Source: DASZFV01 sp036494575
GTDB taxonomy: Bacteria; Myxococcota_A; Polyangia; Fen-1088
Assembly (NCBI GenBank): GCA_036494575.1
Contig: DASXOE010000018.1
Span: forward strand, 44,365-108,364
Length of the DNA: 64,000 nt
Reading direction: 5' to 3'
Shown: piece by piece, positions 25,672-37,364 of the stretch
How positions within the stretch are numbered: position 1 is the stretch's first letter
Layout of the letters: every line of letters begins with the position of its first letter
Translations under genes and position numbers: made by a program
Notes under the pieces: generated by a model
Told to the model about the DNA's origin: nothing
The model's database searches: none
What the model saw: the letters and a program-made list of their open reading frames with translations, nothing else

Positions 25672-25675
<4 letters not shown>
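24746..25675 (+). CDS. xerC: tyrosine recombinase XerC
   Basis: A 309-residue site-specific recombinase expected to resolve chromosome dimers at dif together with a partner. The N-terminal SAM-like DNA-binding domain (1-105) is typical (EHTRRAYLHDVDELVAF). Catalytic residues are R151 (GAGLRVSEA), K178, H253 and R256 (HALRHSFATHLL), H279 and nucleophile Y288 (TTQRYAHV). The ATGA overlap with hslV and the tight link to hslU reproduce the common xerC-hslV-hslU (codV-clpQY) operon, which supports XerC rather than an integron or phage integrase. The frame from 24611 is an extension without family sequence. Confidence 0.95.
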
Positions 25676-27627
<1,952 letters not shown>

Positions 27628-27653
27628 GCGCGGCGGTCGACGCTACGTCGACA

Positions 27654-28193
27654 CTACGTCGACGGCAGCGGCGGAGGCGTGGCCGAGTGGTTCTCGCGGA
27701 CCTGCGTCTGCTCGACCTCTTCCATGTCGGCTTCCTGGAGCTCGACGATGATCTCTTCCATGTCGGCGAGCAGCGTCGCCTCCATGCGCGGGTCGGTGTC
27801 GGCGAAGGCGCTGCGCGGCGGGTTGCGGCGCTCGCCCACGCGGCGCTCCCGCGGGAAGATGCGGTGGTCCATTTTCCCGGTGCGCTTGTCGGCGTAGCGC
27901 CGGTCTCTGCGCAGCGCGATGCGCAGGGCGTCGATCGACTCGGGGATCTCGTCCATGCGCGTGACGTGCGCCGAGCAGCCGTGACACAGCGGCACCGTGC
28001 GGCCGTGCAATTCGACGAGCTTGAGCTGGTCGCGCCGCTTCTCGAAGCACACCGTGCAGGTGGCGCCGCGGCCCACGGGGCGCGACTCGACCCAGCGGGT
28101 GTAGCACCCCCAGCAGCGCCCACGACGTAGCTCGATGACCTGCGCGCCGCAGGTACCGCAGGCGACCGTTGCCCGTTCGACTTCCACGCTCAT
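27654..28193 (-). CDS. four-CxxC zinc-binding protein, unknown
   Basis: A 179-residue protein I do not recognise. Four CxxC pairs (C12/C15, C27/C30, C46/C49, C70/C73) occupy the first 75 residues, suggesting two treble-clef or ribbon zinc sites. A basic middle follows, with RRDRRYADKRTGKMDHRIF and PRERRVGERRN, then an acidic helix-rich tail (MEEIIVELQEADMEEVEQ) and a Pro/Ser end. The pattern suggests a nucleic-acid- or protein-binding adaptor. It is convergent with hslU (27-base gap) and divergent from the sigma54 activator. Confidence 0.75.
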   Translation of the reverse strand: MSVEVERATVACGTCGAQVIELRRGRCWGCYTRWVESRPVGRGATCTVCFEKRRDQLKLVELHGRTVPLCHGCSAHVTRMDEIPESIDALRIALRRDRRYADKRTGKMDHRIFPRERRVGERRNPPRSAFADTDPRMEATLLADMEEIIVELQEADMEEVEQTQVRENHSATPPPLPST

Positions 28194-28303
28194 GGGACGA
28201 GTAGAACGCCGGACGGTGCCGTGGGCAAAAAATTGAACAAAATTGGCCCGGCGGCCCCGGCGGAGGGGGGATCTGGCCCCCGGGGTCCCGAAAGCGGCGT
28301 GCT

Positions 28304-29305
28304 ATGGTTTGCCCGCGCGTGCCGAGCCCCTCAGATCCCCTCGAGACGCTCGTCGGCGCGAGCCCCGCCATGGCGGCCCTGCGCGTGACGCTGCGCAAGG
28401 TCGCGCCCCACAAGGCGACGGTCCTCATCCTCGGGGAGTCCGGGACGGGGAAGGAGATGGTCGCGCGGGCGGTCCACGCGCTCTCGCCGCGGGCCGCGGC
28501 GCCGTTCGTGGCCGTCAACTGCGGCGCCATACCGGCCGGGCTCATCGAGTCCGAGCTCTTCGGGCACCTCCGGGGCGCCTTCACCGACGCCGTTCGCGAC
28601 CGCGTCGGCCTCGTCGAGCAGGCGGCGGGCGGCACGCTGTTTCTCGACGAGATCGGCGAGCTGCCCGCGCCCTCGCAGGTCAAGCTCCTGCGCGTCTTGC
28701 AGGACGGGCACGTGCGGCGGCTCGGGGCCGACGCCGACGCCGTCGTCGACGTGCGCATCGTCGCCGCCACGTCGCGCGCGCTCGAGGCCGAGGTGGCCGC
28801 GGGCAGGTTCCGCGAGGATCTCCTCTTCCGGCTCGACGTGTTGGCGCTGCAGCTGCCTCCGCTGCGCGCTCGCGCGGGCGACGTCGTCTTGCTGGCGCGC
28901 CACTTCCTCGCGAGCGCGCGGGCGCGCCTGGGCGCGGCCGTGTCGGCGCGCGACATCGCGCCGGACGCGCTCGCGGCTCTCGAGGCGTACGCCTGGCCCG
29001 GCAACGTCCGCGAGCTCGAGAACACCATGGAGCGCGCCGCCGTGCTGTGCGAGGGCGCCGCCATCGACGCCGCGAGCCTGCCCGAGCGCGTCCTCGCCGC
29101 GGCCGGCCGCGCGCCGTCCCCGTCCGTCGCGGGCGCGCCCCCGGGGACCGAGGACCTGTCGATCAAGCGAGCGGCGCGCCGGACCGAGGAGGCGCTCATT
29201 CGGCGCGCCCTCGAGCGCACGGGCGGGAACCGCACGCGCGCCGCCGAGCTCTTGGAGATCAGCCAGCGCGCGCTCCTCTACAAGATCAAAGAGTACGGCA
29301 TCTGA
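28304..29305 (+). CDS. sigma54-dependent activator without sensor domain
   Basis: A 333-residue bacterial enhancer-binding protein consisting of an AAA+ domain (13-245) and a Fis-type helix-turn-helix (about 285-333, GGNRTRAAELLEISQRALLYKI). Walker A is GESGTGKE (44-51), Walker B TLFLDEIGEL, and the arginine-finger region is FREDLLFRLDVL. The sigma54-contacting loop reads GAFTDA (91-96), with Asp in place of the second Gly of GAFTGA. There is no receiver, GAF or PAS domain, so activity must be controlled otherwise or be constitutive. ATG 28304 is used; GTG 28319 is possible. It precedes aroK by about 75 bases on the same strand. Confidence 0.92.
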   Translation: MVCPRVPSPSDPLETLVGASPAMAALRVTLRKVAPHKATVLILGESGTGKEMVARAVHALSPRAAAPFVAVNCGAIPAGLIESELFGHLRGAFTDAVRDRVGLVEQAAGGTLFLDEIGELPAPSQVKLLRVLQDGHVRRLGADADAVVDVRIVAATSRALEAEVAAGRFREDLLFRLDVLALQLPPLRARAGDVVLLARHFLASARARLGAAVSARDIAPDALAALEAYAWPGNVRELENTMERAAVLCEGAAIDAASLPERVLAAAGRAPSPSVAGAPPGTEDLSIKRAARRTEEALIRRALERTGGNRTRAAELLEISQRALLYKIKEYGI

Positions 29306-29381
29306 GGGCGGGTTTTTGACCGGGCGCTCGCGTCCCTCTAGAATTCTCGCGGCGCCGGCGTTCGCTCTCGGCGCATCACCC

Positions 29382-29909
29382 ATGGAGACGTTCGAGCCCG
29401 ACGCGCCCATCTTTCTCGTCGGGTTCATGGCCACGGGCAAGACGACCGTGGGCCGCATCCTCGCGGCGCGGCTCGGCTGGAAGCTGGTCGATCTGGACGA
29501 GGTGATCGCGCGCGAGGCCGGACAATCCGTGCCGCGCATCTTCGAGGGCGAGGGCGAGGCCGGCTTTCGCGCGCGCGAAACGCGCGCGCTCGGGGCCGTG
29601 AGCCACGAGCGGAAGCTCGTCGTGGCGACTGGCGGCGGTGCCGCGTGCCACGAGGGCAACCTGCGCACGATGCTCGAGGCGGGCCGCGTCGTCGCGCTCG
29701 CCATCACGCCCAAGGAGGCCGTTCGCCGCGCGCGCGGCGGGGCGGGGCGCCCGCTGCTCTCGGGGCCGGACCCGGTCGCGACGGCGACGGCGCTGCTGGC
29801 GGCGCGCGCGCCGTTCTACGCGCGTGCGCACTTCTCCGTCGACACCGTGGGGAGGCTGCCCCAGGACGTCGCGCGCGACGTGCTCTCGTGGGTGGAGACG
29901 GGCTCGTGA
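29382..29909 (+). CDS. aroK: shikimate kinase
   Basis: A 175-residue P-loop kinase phosphorylating shikimate to shikimate-3-phosphate in aromatic amino acid biosynthesis. Walker A is GFMATGKT (14-21); LVDLDEVIAREAGQSVPRIF is the shikimate-site region, with FRARETRAL and ATGGGAACH the remaining signatures, and RPLL the lid arginine. ATG 29382 gives the usual length; the frame upstream to 29316 is a non-family extension. The gene overlaps aroB by four bases (GTGA), the standard aroK-aroB arrangement. Confidence 0.95.
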   Translation: METFEPDAPIFLVGFMATGKTTVGRILAARLGWKLVDLDEVIAREAGQSVPRIFEGEGEAGFRARETRALGAVSHERKLVVATGGGAACHEGNLRTMLEAGRVVALAITPKEAVRRARGGAGRPLLSGPDPVATATALLAARAPFYARAHFSVDTVGRLPQDVARDVLSWVETGS

Positions 29910-31036
29910 GCGCCGCCGAGGCGACCACCGTCGGCGTCGAGCTGGGCGCGCGGCGCTACGACGTCCGCATCGGCGCGATCGCGCCGGCCGAGGCGGCGAC
30001 GGCGATCGCCGGAGTCTTCGGCGCCGTCACGGGCGTGGCCGTGCTCGTCGACGAGGCGGTGGGCGCGCGCTCGCCGCGCGTCGCCCCGCTCGTCGAGGCG
30101 TTGCGCGCGCGCCTGCCCAACGTCAAGCGGCTCGACCTGCGCGCGGGCGAGGCCTGCAAGACGCTCGCGGAGATCGAGCGCACGACCGAGTGGCTCGCGG
30201 AGGAGGGCTACGATCGGCGCGCGGCCGTCGTGGGCGTGGGCGGCGGCGCGGCCACCGATCACGCGGGCTTCGCGGCGGCGGTCTACCTGCGCGGCGTGCG
30301 CTTCGCCCTGGTGCCGACGACGCTCCTCGCGATGGTCGACGCGTCCGTGGGCGGCAAGACCGCCGTCGACTTGCCCGCAGGCAAGAACCTCGTGGGGGCG
30401 TTTCACCAGCCGTCGGCCGTCATCGCCGATCTGGGCTTCCTCGGCACGCTGCCGGCGCGCGAGCGCCGCGCCGGTCTCGCCGAGGTCGTCAAGTGCGGCT
30501 TCATCGCCGACCCCGAGCTGCTCCGCATCCTCGAGCAGCTCCCGGTCCAGCCGGACGGGGACGACGCCGCGCTGCCGCCGGCCGTCGCCGCCGAGCTCGT
30601 CGCGCGCGCCGTGCGCGTCAAGGCGGAGGTCGTCGCCGAGGACGAGACCGAGAGCGGCCGGCGCGCCATCTTGAACTTCGGCCACACCGTGGGCCACGCG
30701 CTCGAGGCGGCTTCGGGCTACGGCCTTCTGCACGGAGAGGCCGTCGGGCTCGGCGTGCTGGCGGCGCTCTCGCTGGGTGAGGCGCGGGGTCTGGGCACGC
30801 CCGCGCTCACGGCGCGCGCCACGGCGCTCCTGGCGCGCCTCGGCCTCCCCGTCGACCTCCAGCCGCGGCTCTCCGCCGAGGTGCTCGCGCGTGTGAGCGT
30901 CGACAAGAAGCGGCGCGATGGCGCCATCAAGTTCGTGTTCTGTCCGAAGCCGGGCGAGACGAGGCTCGTGGACGTCTCCCCCGACGAGATCGCGGCGCAC
31001 TTCCTCGTTGGAGCCGGGAAGCCCGCGCGCGCTTGA
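29906..31036 (+). CDS. aroB: 3-dehydroquinate synthase
   Basis: A 376-residue NAD- and Zn-dependent enzyme converting DAHP to 3-dehydroquinate, the second step of the shikimate pathway. The NAD loop GVGGGAATDHAGFAAAVYLRG, PTTLLAMVDASVGGKTAVD, the KNLVGAFHQP block, GLAEVVKCGFI and NFGHTVGHALE with the metal-binding His residues are all present. The GTG start overlaps the aroK stop, so the pair is translationally coupled. An earlier in-frame region from 29645 lies inside aroK and is rejected. The roadblock gene begins about 40 bases after the stop. Confidence 0.96.
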   Translation: MSAAEATTVGVELGARRYDVRIGAIAPAEAATAIAGVFGAVTGVAVLVDEAVGARSPRVAPLVEALRARLPNVKRLDLRAGEACKTLAEIERTTEWLAEEGYDRRAAVVGVGGGAATDHAGFAAAVYLRGVRFALVPTTLLAMVDASVGGKTAVDLPAGKNLVGAFHQPSAVIADLGFLGTLPARERRAGLAEVVKCGFIADPELLRILEQLPVQPDGDDAALPPAVAAELVARAVRVKAEVVAEDETESGRRAILNFGHTVGHALEAASGYGLLHGEAVGLGVLAALSLGEARGLGTPALTARATALLARLGLPVDLQPRLSAEVLARVSVDKKRRDGAIKFVFCPKPGETRLVDVSPDEIAAHFLVGAGKPARA

Positions 31037-31074
31037 CACGTGGAATCCCGAGCGAGTACAAGCCGGAGGTCACA

Positions 31075-31449
31075 TTGACGCCCATGTTTCGCGAAAACAT
31101 CCAGAAGCTGATCGACAAACTCGACGGCGGCATCGCGGGCGTGCTCATGGGCTTCGACGGCATCGCCGTCGATTCGTACGCGAAGGCCGGCTTCGGCGAC
31201 TCGCTGCCCGACATCCAGACGCTGGCCGCCGAGTTCGCGCACCTCGTCTCGCAGGCGCGGCGCACCGTGCAGTCGCTCGACGCGGGCGCCCTCGCCGAGG
31301 TCACGATTCGCACCGACACGGTGACGCTCGTCATCAGCGTGATCACCCCCGAATACTTCCTGGCCTGCGCGATGTTGCCGGCCGCCCTCGTGGGCAAGGC
31401 GCGCTACCTCGTCAAGCTCGCCGCGCCGCGGTTGCGGCAAGACCTTTAG
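31075..31449 (+). CDS. roadblock/LC7-domain protein
   Basis: A 124-residue single roadblock/LC7 domain, the family of MglB-type regulators that act on small Ras-like GTPases in polarity and motility, and of other NTPase adaptors. Visible features are GGIAGVLMGFDGIAVDSYA, an AAEFAHLVSQARRT helix and VTIRTDTVTLVISVITPEYFLACAM. The start is inferred as TTG 31075, five bases after GGAGG; ATG 31084 is an alternative. No MglA-like GTPase is in the window, so its partner is elsewhere or the role differs. It lies between aroB and accB, all on the plus strand. Confidence 0.85.
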   Translation: MTPMFRENIQKLIDKLDGGIAGVLMGFDGIAVDSYAKAGFGDSLPDIQTLAAEFAHLVSQARRTVQSLDAGALAEVTIRTDTVTLVISVITPEYFLACAMLPAALVGKARYLVKLAAPRLRQDL

Positions 31450-31466
31450 CAGAGGACGACCCGCGA

Positions 31467-31480
31467 ATGAACGGCGCCAA

Positions 31481-31484
<4 letters not shown>
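31467..31484 (+). CDS. five-codon upstream ORF of accB
   Basis: ATG AAC GGC GCC AAA TGA at 31467-31484 encodes MNGAK. Its TGA overlaps the accB ATG (ATGA, 31481-31484). AGAGGA lies ten bases before it. The first eight bases, ATGAACGG, are repeated at the accB start, so it may have arisen by a short duplication. It could couple translation of accB; expression is unproven. Confidence 0.25.
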
Positions 31485-32032
<548 letters not shown>

Positions 32033-32056
32033 CCGCATGAAGCGCCCCCGAGCGCA

Positions 32057-32109
32057 GCGCGGCTTCGCCGCGCGTAGCGAGCACCGGAGGGTTTGGGAAC
32101 CCTCCCAGG
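32057..32109 (+). repeat. double-hairpin intergenic repeat, copy B (accB-accC)
   Basis: First hairpin: GCGCGGC (32057-32063), TTC, GCCGCGC (32067-32073). Then AGCGAGCACCGG and a perfect second hairpin, GGAGGGTT / TGGG / AACCCTCC, then CAGG. A third small inverted repeat, TTGAG-TC-CTCAA (32111-32122), ends two bases before the accC ATG. The whole 92-base accB-accC gap is thus structured. No T-tract follows, so it is not a simple terminator. Confidence 0.75.
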
Positions 32110-32124
32110 GTTGAGTCCTCAAAA

Positions 32125-33447
<1,323 letters not shown>

Positions 33448-33510
33448 CGTCGCGGCGCCGAGGCGCGTCGTGACCTCAGCGCGGTTTCTCGATATCGCGT
33501 CGCGCGCGGC

Positions 33511-35499
33511 GTGAGCGGCTTTACACCTCGCGAGAACGCGGTAAAACTGGCCTCGCCCGTGGCGACGAACAAAGAGAAGGCGCTCGCCGCCGCCCAGAGG
33601 TATCTGGAGCGCGAGCAGCCGGACCGAGCGCTCGCGGAGTTCGCGCGCGTCGTGCAAGACGAGCCGGGTGACACTCGCACCTTGCTTCGCATGGCGGAGA
33701 TCTACGCGCGCCGCGGTGAGAACGTGCAAGCGTGCGACATCTACCTGCGCACGGGCGAGCTCTACGTCGAGCAGGGCGCGCTGCCGAAGGCCGTGACCGT
33801 CTACAAGAACGCCCTCAAGCTCTCGCCGGGGTTCGCGCACGGCCACCTGAGGTTGGGCGCGCTGCTCGAGCGGCTCGGGCAGCCGGGCGAGGCGGTCCAG
33901 CAGTACGGCCTGGCGGTCGCGGCCTTTCAGAAGACAGGACGCGCCGCGGAGGCGCTGCCGGCGCTGCGCCGGATCGTCGAGCTCGCGCCCGAGCGCGTCG
34001 TCGAGCGCATTCAGCTCGCCGAGTCCGCGTCGCAGGCGCACGCCACGGATGATGCCATTCGGGAGTTCAAGAGCGCGGCCGAGGTCCTCAAGGCGCAAGG
34101 GCGCGCCGACGAGTACGTGCGCGTCGCCGAGCGCATCATCTTCCACGAGCCCGACAACTTTCCGCTCGCGCGCGAGCTCGCGGCCGTCTACATAACGCGC
34201 CGGAACCCGCGCCTCGCCCTCGCCAAGCTGCAGGCGGCCGCCAAGGCCGCGCCGCGCGACCCCCGGAACATCGAGCTCGTCGCGCTCGCGCTCGAGCAGC
34301 TCGACCCGCCGAAGGCGCTGTCGATCTGGAAGGAGCTCGCCGAGCTGCACGACGGCGTGGGTCGTTCCGGCGCCCGCGACGGCGCGCTACGCGCTGCCCT
34401 CGCGATCGACGTCACCGACAAGGAGGCGCTCGCGCTCGCGCGGCAATGGGGAATTCACGTCGCGGGCGCGCCTGCTTCTACCTCCAGCGCTTCATCCAGC
34501 GCCGAAACAGCATCGGGCTCAGCCGCCACGGCGCGCCCGGCCCAGGATCCGGCGCGCGTCCTCAGTGAGGCCGAGGTCTTCGTGAAGTACGGCCTCCTCG
34601 AGCGCGCCGCCGATCACCTGCGGCGCCTCGTCGAGCTGCGGCCAGATCATGCCGAGGCGCGCTCCCAGCTCGACGCCGTCCTGAGGCAGCTCGGCCGCGC
34701 GCCGCTCCCGTCGTCCGTCGTCGATCCGCTCGCTGACTTCGCGACGCCGCCGCCCGTCGCCGCCGACACCCTCGACGCCGCGCCGCGCCCCTTGCGCGAC
34801 GAGGCGCCCACGGCGCGCGCCTCCCGGGCCGCGCCCGCGGCCACCGACGAGCTCCTCGCCGAGCTCGAACAGGCCGACTTCTTCGCAACCCAGTCGCTCT
34901 TCGACGAGGCGCGCGAGACGCTCACCGAGCTCGCGACCCGCTTTCCAAACCATCCGCTCCTCATCGCCAAGATGCGCGAGCTCGAGGGCCACGGCGAGAG
35001 CGATCCGACGGGCCTCGACGACAGCCCGGGCGCTCTTCCGCGCGACGACGCGGCGGCGCGCCGCGATGACGGCCCGCTGCGTGCAAGACCCGTGGCCGTC
35101 ATGGCCGCAGGAGGCGAGGCAGATCTGTCGACGCACGGCGACCTCGGCATCGCGTACAAAGAGATGGGCCTCCACGACGCCGCCATCGCCGAGTTCAAGC
35201 AGCTCCTGGCCGATCCGGCGCGCAAGGTCTTCGCCCTCACGATGATCGGGGAGTGCCTCGAGGCGCAGGGCGCGCTCCCCGACGCCGTCGTGCGCTACAA
35301 GGAGGCGCTCAACAGCGGACCCGTCAAGGACGGGGAGTGCGCGCAGCTCTACTATCTCCTCGGCGGCGCCTTCGAACGCCTAGGCGACGCCAGCGAGGCG
35401 CTCTACTTCTTCGAGAAGGTCGCCAAGCGCGGCGGTCAGTTCCGCGATGTCGCCCGCCGCATCAAGGCTCTGAAGCCGAACGCCGTGGGGGCGCCATGA
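33511..35499 (+). CDS. TPR-repeat protein
   Basis: A 662-residue cytosolic tetratricopeptide protein. The N-terminal half (about 20-310) is TPR-rich: AAQRYLEREQPDRALAEFAR, GALPKAVTVYKNALKLSPG, LGQPGEAVQQYGLAVAAF. A Ser/Ala-rich linker and a middle block (VLSEAEVFVKYGLLERAADH) follow, then a Pro/Ala-rich disordered region and a C-terminal TPR set starting LSTHGDLGIAYKEMGLHDAA. Such modules act as protein-interaction scaffolds, in myxobacteria often in polarity or secretion; no specific role is visible here. The start is taken as GTG 33511; GTG 33559 (VATNKEKALAAAQ) is equally plausible. Its stop overlaps the hemF start in an ATGA. Confidence 0.85.
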   Translation: MSGFTPRENAVKLASPVATNKEKALAAAQRYLEREQPDRALAEFARVVQDEPGDTRTLLRMAEIYARRGENVQACDIYLRTGELYVEQGALPKAVTVYKNALKLSPGFAHGHLRLGALLERLGQPGEAVQQYGLAVAAFQKTGRAAEALPALRRIVELAPERVVERIQLAESASQAHATDDAIREFKSAAEVLKAQGRADEYVRVAERIIFHEPDNFPLARELAAVYITRRNPRLALAKLQAAAKAAPRDPRNIELVALALEQLDPPKALSIWKELAELHDGVGRSGARDGALRAALAIDVTDKEALALARQWGIHVAGAPASTSSASSSAETASGSAATARPAQDPARVLSEAEVFVKYGLLERAADHLRRLVELRPDHAEARSQLDAVLRQLGRAPLPSSVVDPLADFATPPPVAADTLDAAPRPLRDEAPTARASRAAPAATDELLAELEQADFFATQSLFDEARETLTELATRFPNHPLLIAKMRELEGHGESDPTGLDDSPGALPRDDAAARRDDGPLRARPVAVMAAGGEADLSTHGDLGIAYKEMGLHDAAIAEFKQLLADPARKVFALTMIGECLEAQGALPDAVVRYKEALNSGPVKDGECAQLYYLLGGAFERLGDASEALYFFEKVAKRGGQFRDVARRIKALKPNAVGAP

Positions 35500-36446
35500 C
35501 GGCCGCGGGCGACGAGCGCGTCGCCACGTATTTCCGCGAGCTGCAGGACCGCATCACGGCGGCGCTCGAAGGCGTGGACGGCGCCGCGCGGTTCCGCGAG
35601 GACGCCTGGACGCGCTCGGGCGGTGGCGGCGGTCGGACGCGCGTGCTCGCCGACGGGGCGCTCTTCGAGAAGGCGGGCGTAAATTTCTCCGACGTCCACG
35701 GCGAGCTGCGCCCCGAGATGGAGCGCGTGTTGCCCGGCGAGGGCGCGCGCTTCCGCGCCACCGGCGTCTCGCTCGTGCTGCACCCGAAGAGCCCCCATGT
35801 GCCGACCATGCACGCCAACATGCGCCACATCCAGCGCGGCTCGGGCGGGTGGTTCGGCGGCGGCACCGACCTCACGCCGTACTACGTCGTGCCCGGCGAC
35901 GCCGCGCATTTTCACCGCACGCTGCGCGCCGCCTGCGACGCGCACGACCCGAGCTTCTACCGCCGCTTCAAGCGCTGGTGCGACGACTACTTCTTCCTGC
36001 CCCACCGCAACGAGCCGCGAGGCGTGGGCGGCATCTTCTTCGACTACCTCGGCGCGGGCGCCGAGGCGACAGCGGGGCAGCCCGCGGCCGAGCCGATCTC
36101 GGCCCGCGAGGCCGACCCCGAGGCCATGTTCGCCTTCACGCGCGCCGCGGGCGACGCGATCTTGCCGGCCTACCTGCCCATCGTCGAGCGCCGGCGCACG
36201 GAGCCGTGGGGCGAGCGCGAGCGCCGCTGGCAGGTCCTGCGCCGGGGCCGGTACGTCGAGTTCAACCTCCTCTACGATCGCGGCACGGTCTTCGGATTGA
36301 AGACCGACGGCCGCGTCGAGTCGATCCTCATGTCGCTGCCGCCCGAGACGCGCTGGGAGTACGGCTTCGCGCCGGAGCCCGGCAGCGTCGAGGCCGCCTC
36401 GCTCGACGCCATCTGCTCGAAGGCCGACTGGGCAGAGTTGATCTGA
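35496..36446 (+). CDS. hemF: oxygen-dependent coproporphyrinogen III oxidase
   Basis: A 316-residue enzyme that oxidatively decarboxylates coproporphyrinogen III to protoporphyrinogen IX using O2. The family signatures are LHPKSPHVPTMHANMRHIQR, WFGGGTDLTPYY, the FKRWCDDYFFLPHRNE block, GGIFFDYL and RYVEFNLLYDRGTVFGLKT. It overlaps the TPR gene stop by four bases (ATGA), unlike its hem relatives, which sit at 6-9 kb. The aerobic enzyme implies growth with oxygen; an anaerobic hemN is not in the window. Confidence 0.96.
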   Translation: MTAAGDERVATYFRELQDRITAALEGVDGAARFREDAWTRSGGGGGRTRVLADGALFEKAGVNFSDVHGELRPEMERVLPGEGARFRATGVSLVLHPKSPHVPTMHANMRHIQRGSGGWFGGGTDLTPYYVVPGDAAHFHRTLRAACDAHDPSFYRRFKRWCDDYFFLPHRNEPRGVGGIFFDYLGAGAEATAGQPAAEPISAREADPEAMFAFTRAAGDAILPAYLPIVERRRTEPWGERERRWQVLRRGRYVEFNLLYDRGTVFGLKTDGRVESILMSLPPETRWEYGFAPEPGSVEAASLDAICSKADWAELI

Positions 36447-36511
36447 CGGGGAGCGCCTCGCTGCCACTCGCACCTCGGCCCCCTTCACGGTTGGTGCTCC
36501 GCCCATTTTGT

Positions 36512-36552
36512 TTGACACGGCACATCTGTTCCGTACCATACGTATGTTCAGT
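36512..36552 (+). promoter_or_regulatory. lexA promoter with overlapping LexA-box-like operator
   Basis: TTGACA (36512-36517, perfect -35), a 16-base spacer and TACCAT (36534-36539). The segment 36536-36552 ends in GTTCAG and fits the Myxococcus LexA motif as I recall it (CTRHAMRYBYGTTCAGS) at 14 of 17 positions. The site covers the -10 and start region, the arrangement expected for autorepression. A clear GGGAGG at 36583-36588 serves the lexA ATG. Confidence 0.65.
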
Positions 36553-36596
36553 GGCGCCGTCTTCGTCCATTTCGGGAGTTTTGGGAGGTTCAATCC

Positions 36597-37313
36597 ATGG
36601 GCACGCTCACCCTCGTTCGTGACGACACGCGCGGTGTCTTGACGGATCGCCAGCAAGCGATCCTGGACTTCATCACGCAGTCGATCGAGGAGCGCGGCTA
36701 CCCGCCCACGCTGCGCGAGATCGGCGAGCACTTCGGCATCCGCTCGACGAACGGCGTGAACGATCACCTGCGCGCGCTCGAGAAGAAGGGCCATCTGCAG
36801 CGCGAGGACTTGAAGTCCCGGGCGCTGAGGCCCACGAGCGGGCCGTCGTCGGCGTCCGCCTCGGCGGCGCGCGCGCTCGGCGCCGGACGCGACCCGCGCC
36901 TGGCCGACGTCGTCGAGATCCCCATCGTGGGGCGGGTCGCCGCGGGCCTGCCGTTGCTCGCCGTCGAGAACGTGCAGGACACGGTGCACGTCGACAAGTT
37001 CTTCATCGGGCAGACGCGCGAGGTCTTCGCCTTGCGGGTCAAGGGCGAGTCGATGATCGAGGACGGCATCTTCGACGGCGACTACATCTTCGTGAAGAAG
37101 CAGCTGCAGGCGAGCCGGGGTGACATCGTCGTCGCCATGATCAGTGGACCATCCGGCGACGAGGCCACGGTGAAGCGCTATTACCCCGAGGGGGACAGCA
37201 TTCGCTTTCAGCCGGCCAACGCCGCCATGCAGCCCATCATCGTGCGGAAGAAGGACTTCAAGAGCGTCAACCTCATCGGGGTCGTCGTGGGCGTCTACCG
37301 AAGGATGACCTGA
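36597..37313 (+). CDS. lexA: SOS repressor LexA
   Basis: A 238-residue autocleavable repressor of the DNA-damage response. The N-terminal winged helix (LTDRQQAILDFITQSIEERG, REIGEHFGIRSTNGVNDHLR) binds operators. The C-terminal peptidase domain has the scissile A116-G117 (RVAAGLP), nucleophile S152 (KGESMIEDG) and base K193 (EATVKRYY). A flexible Ser/Ala linker of about 20 residues makes it a little longer than the E. coli protein. The start is supported by a Shine-Dalgarno eight bases upstream and by the putative autoregulated promoter. No recA, dnaE2 or imuAB neighbours are seen. Confidence 0.97.
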   Translation: MGTLTLVRDDTRGVLTDRQQAILDFITQSIEERGYPPTLREIGEHFGIRSTNGVNDHLRALEKKGHLQREDLKSRALRPTSGPSSASASAARALGAGRDPRLADVVEIPIVGRVAAGLPLLAVENVQDTVHVDKFFIGQTREVFALRVKGESMIEDGIFDGDYIFVKKQLQASRGDIVVAMISGPSGDEATVKRYYPEGDSIRFQPANAAMQPIIVRKKDFKSVNLIGVVVGVYRRMT

Positions 37314-37364
37314 CGGTAGATGACCTGACGTTCAGATGTTCAGAGGTAGGGGCCGCCCCCGATC

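Noticed and set aside
37305..37343. Two GTTCAG hexamers and a duplicated ATGACCTGACG after lexA, considered as further LexA boxes
   Set aside because: The ten bases before each GTTCAG fit the consensus poorly; best explained as a short local duplication.
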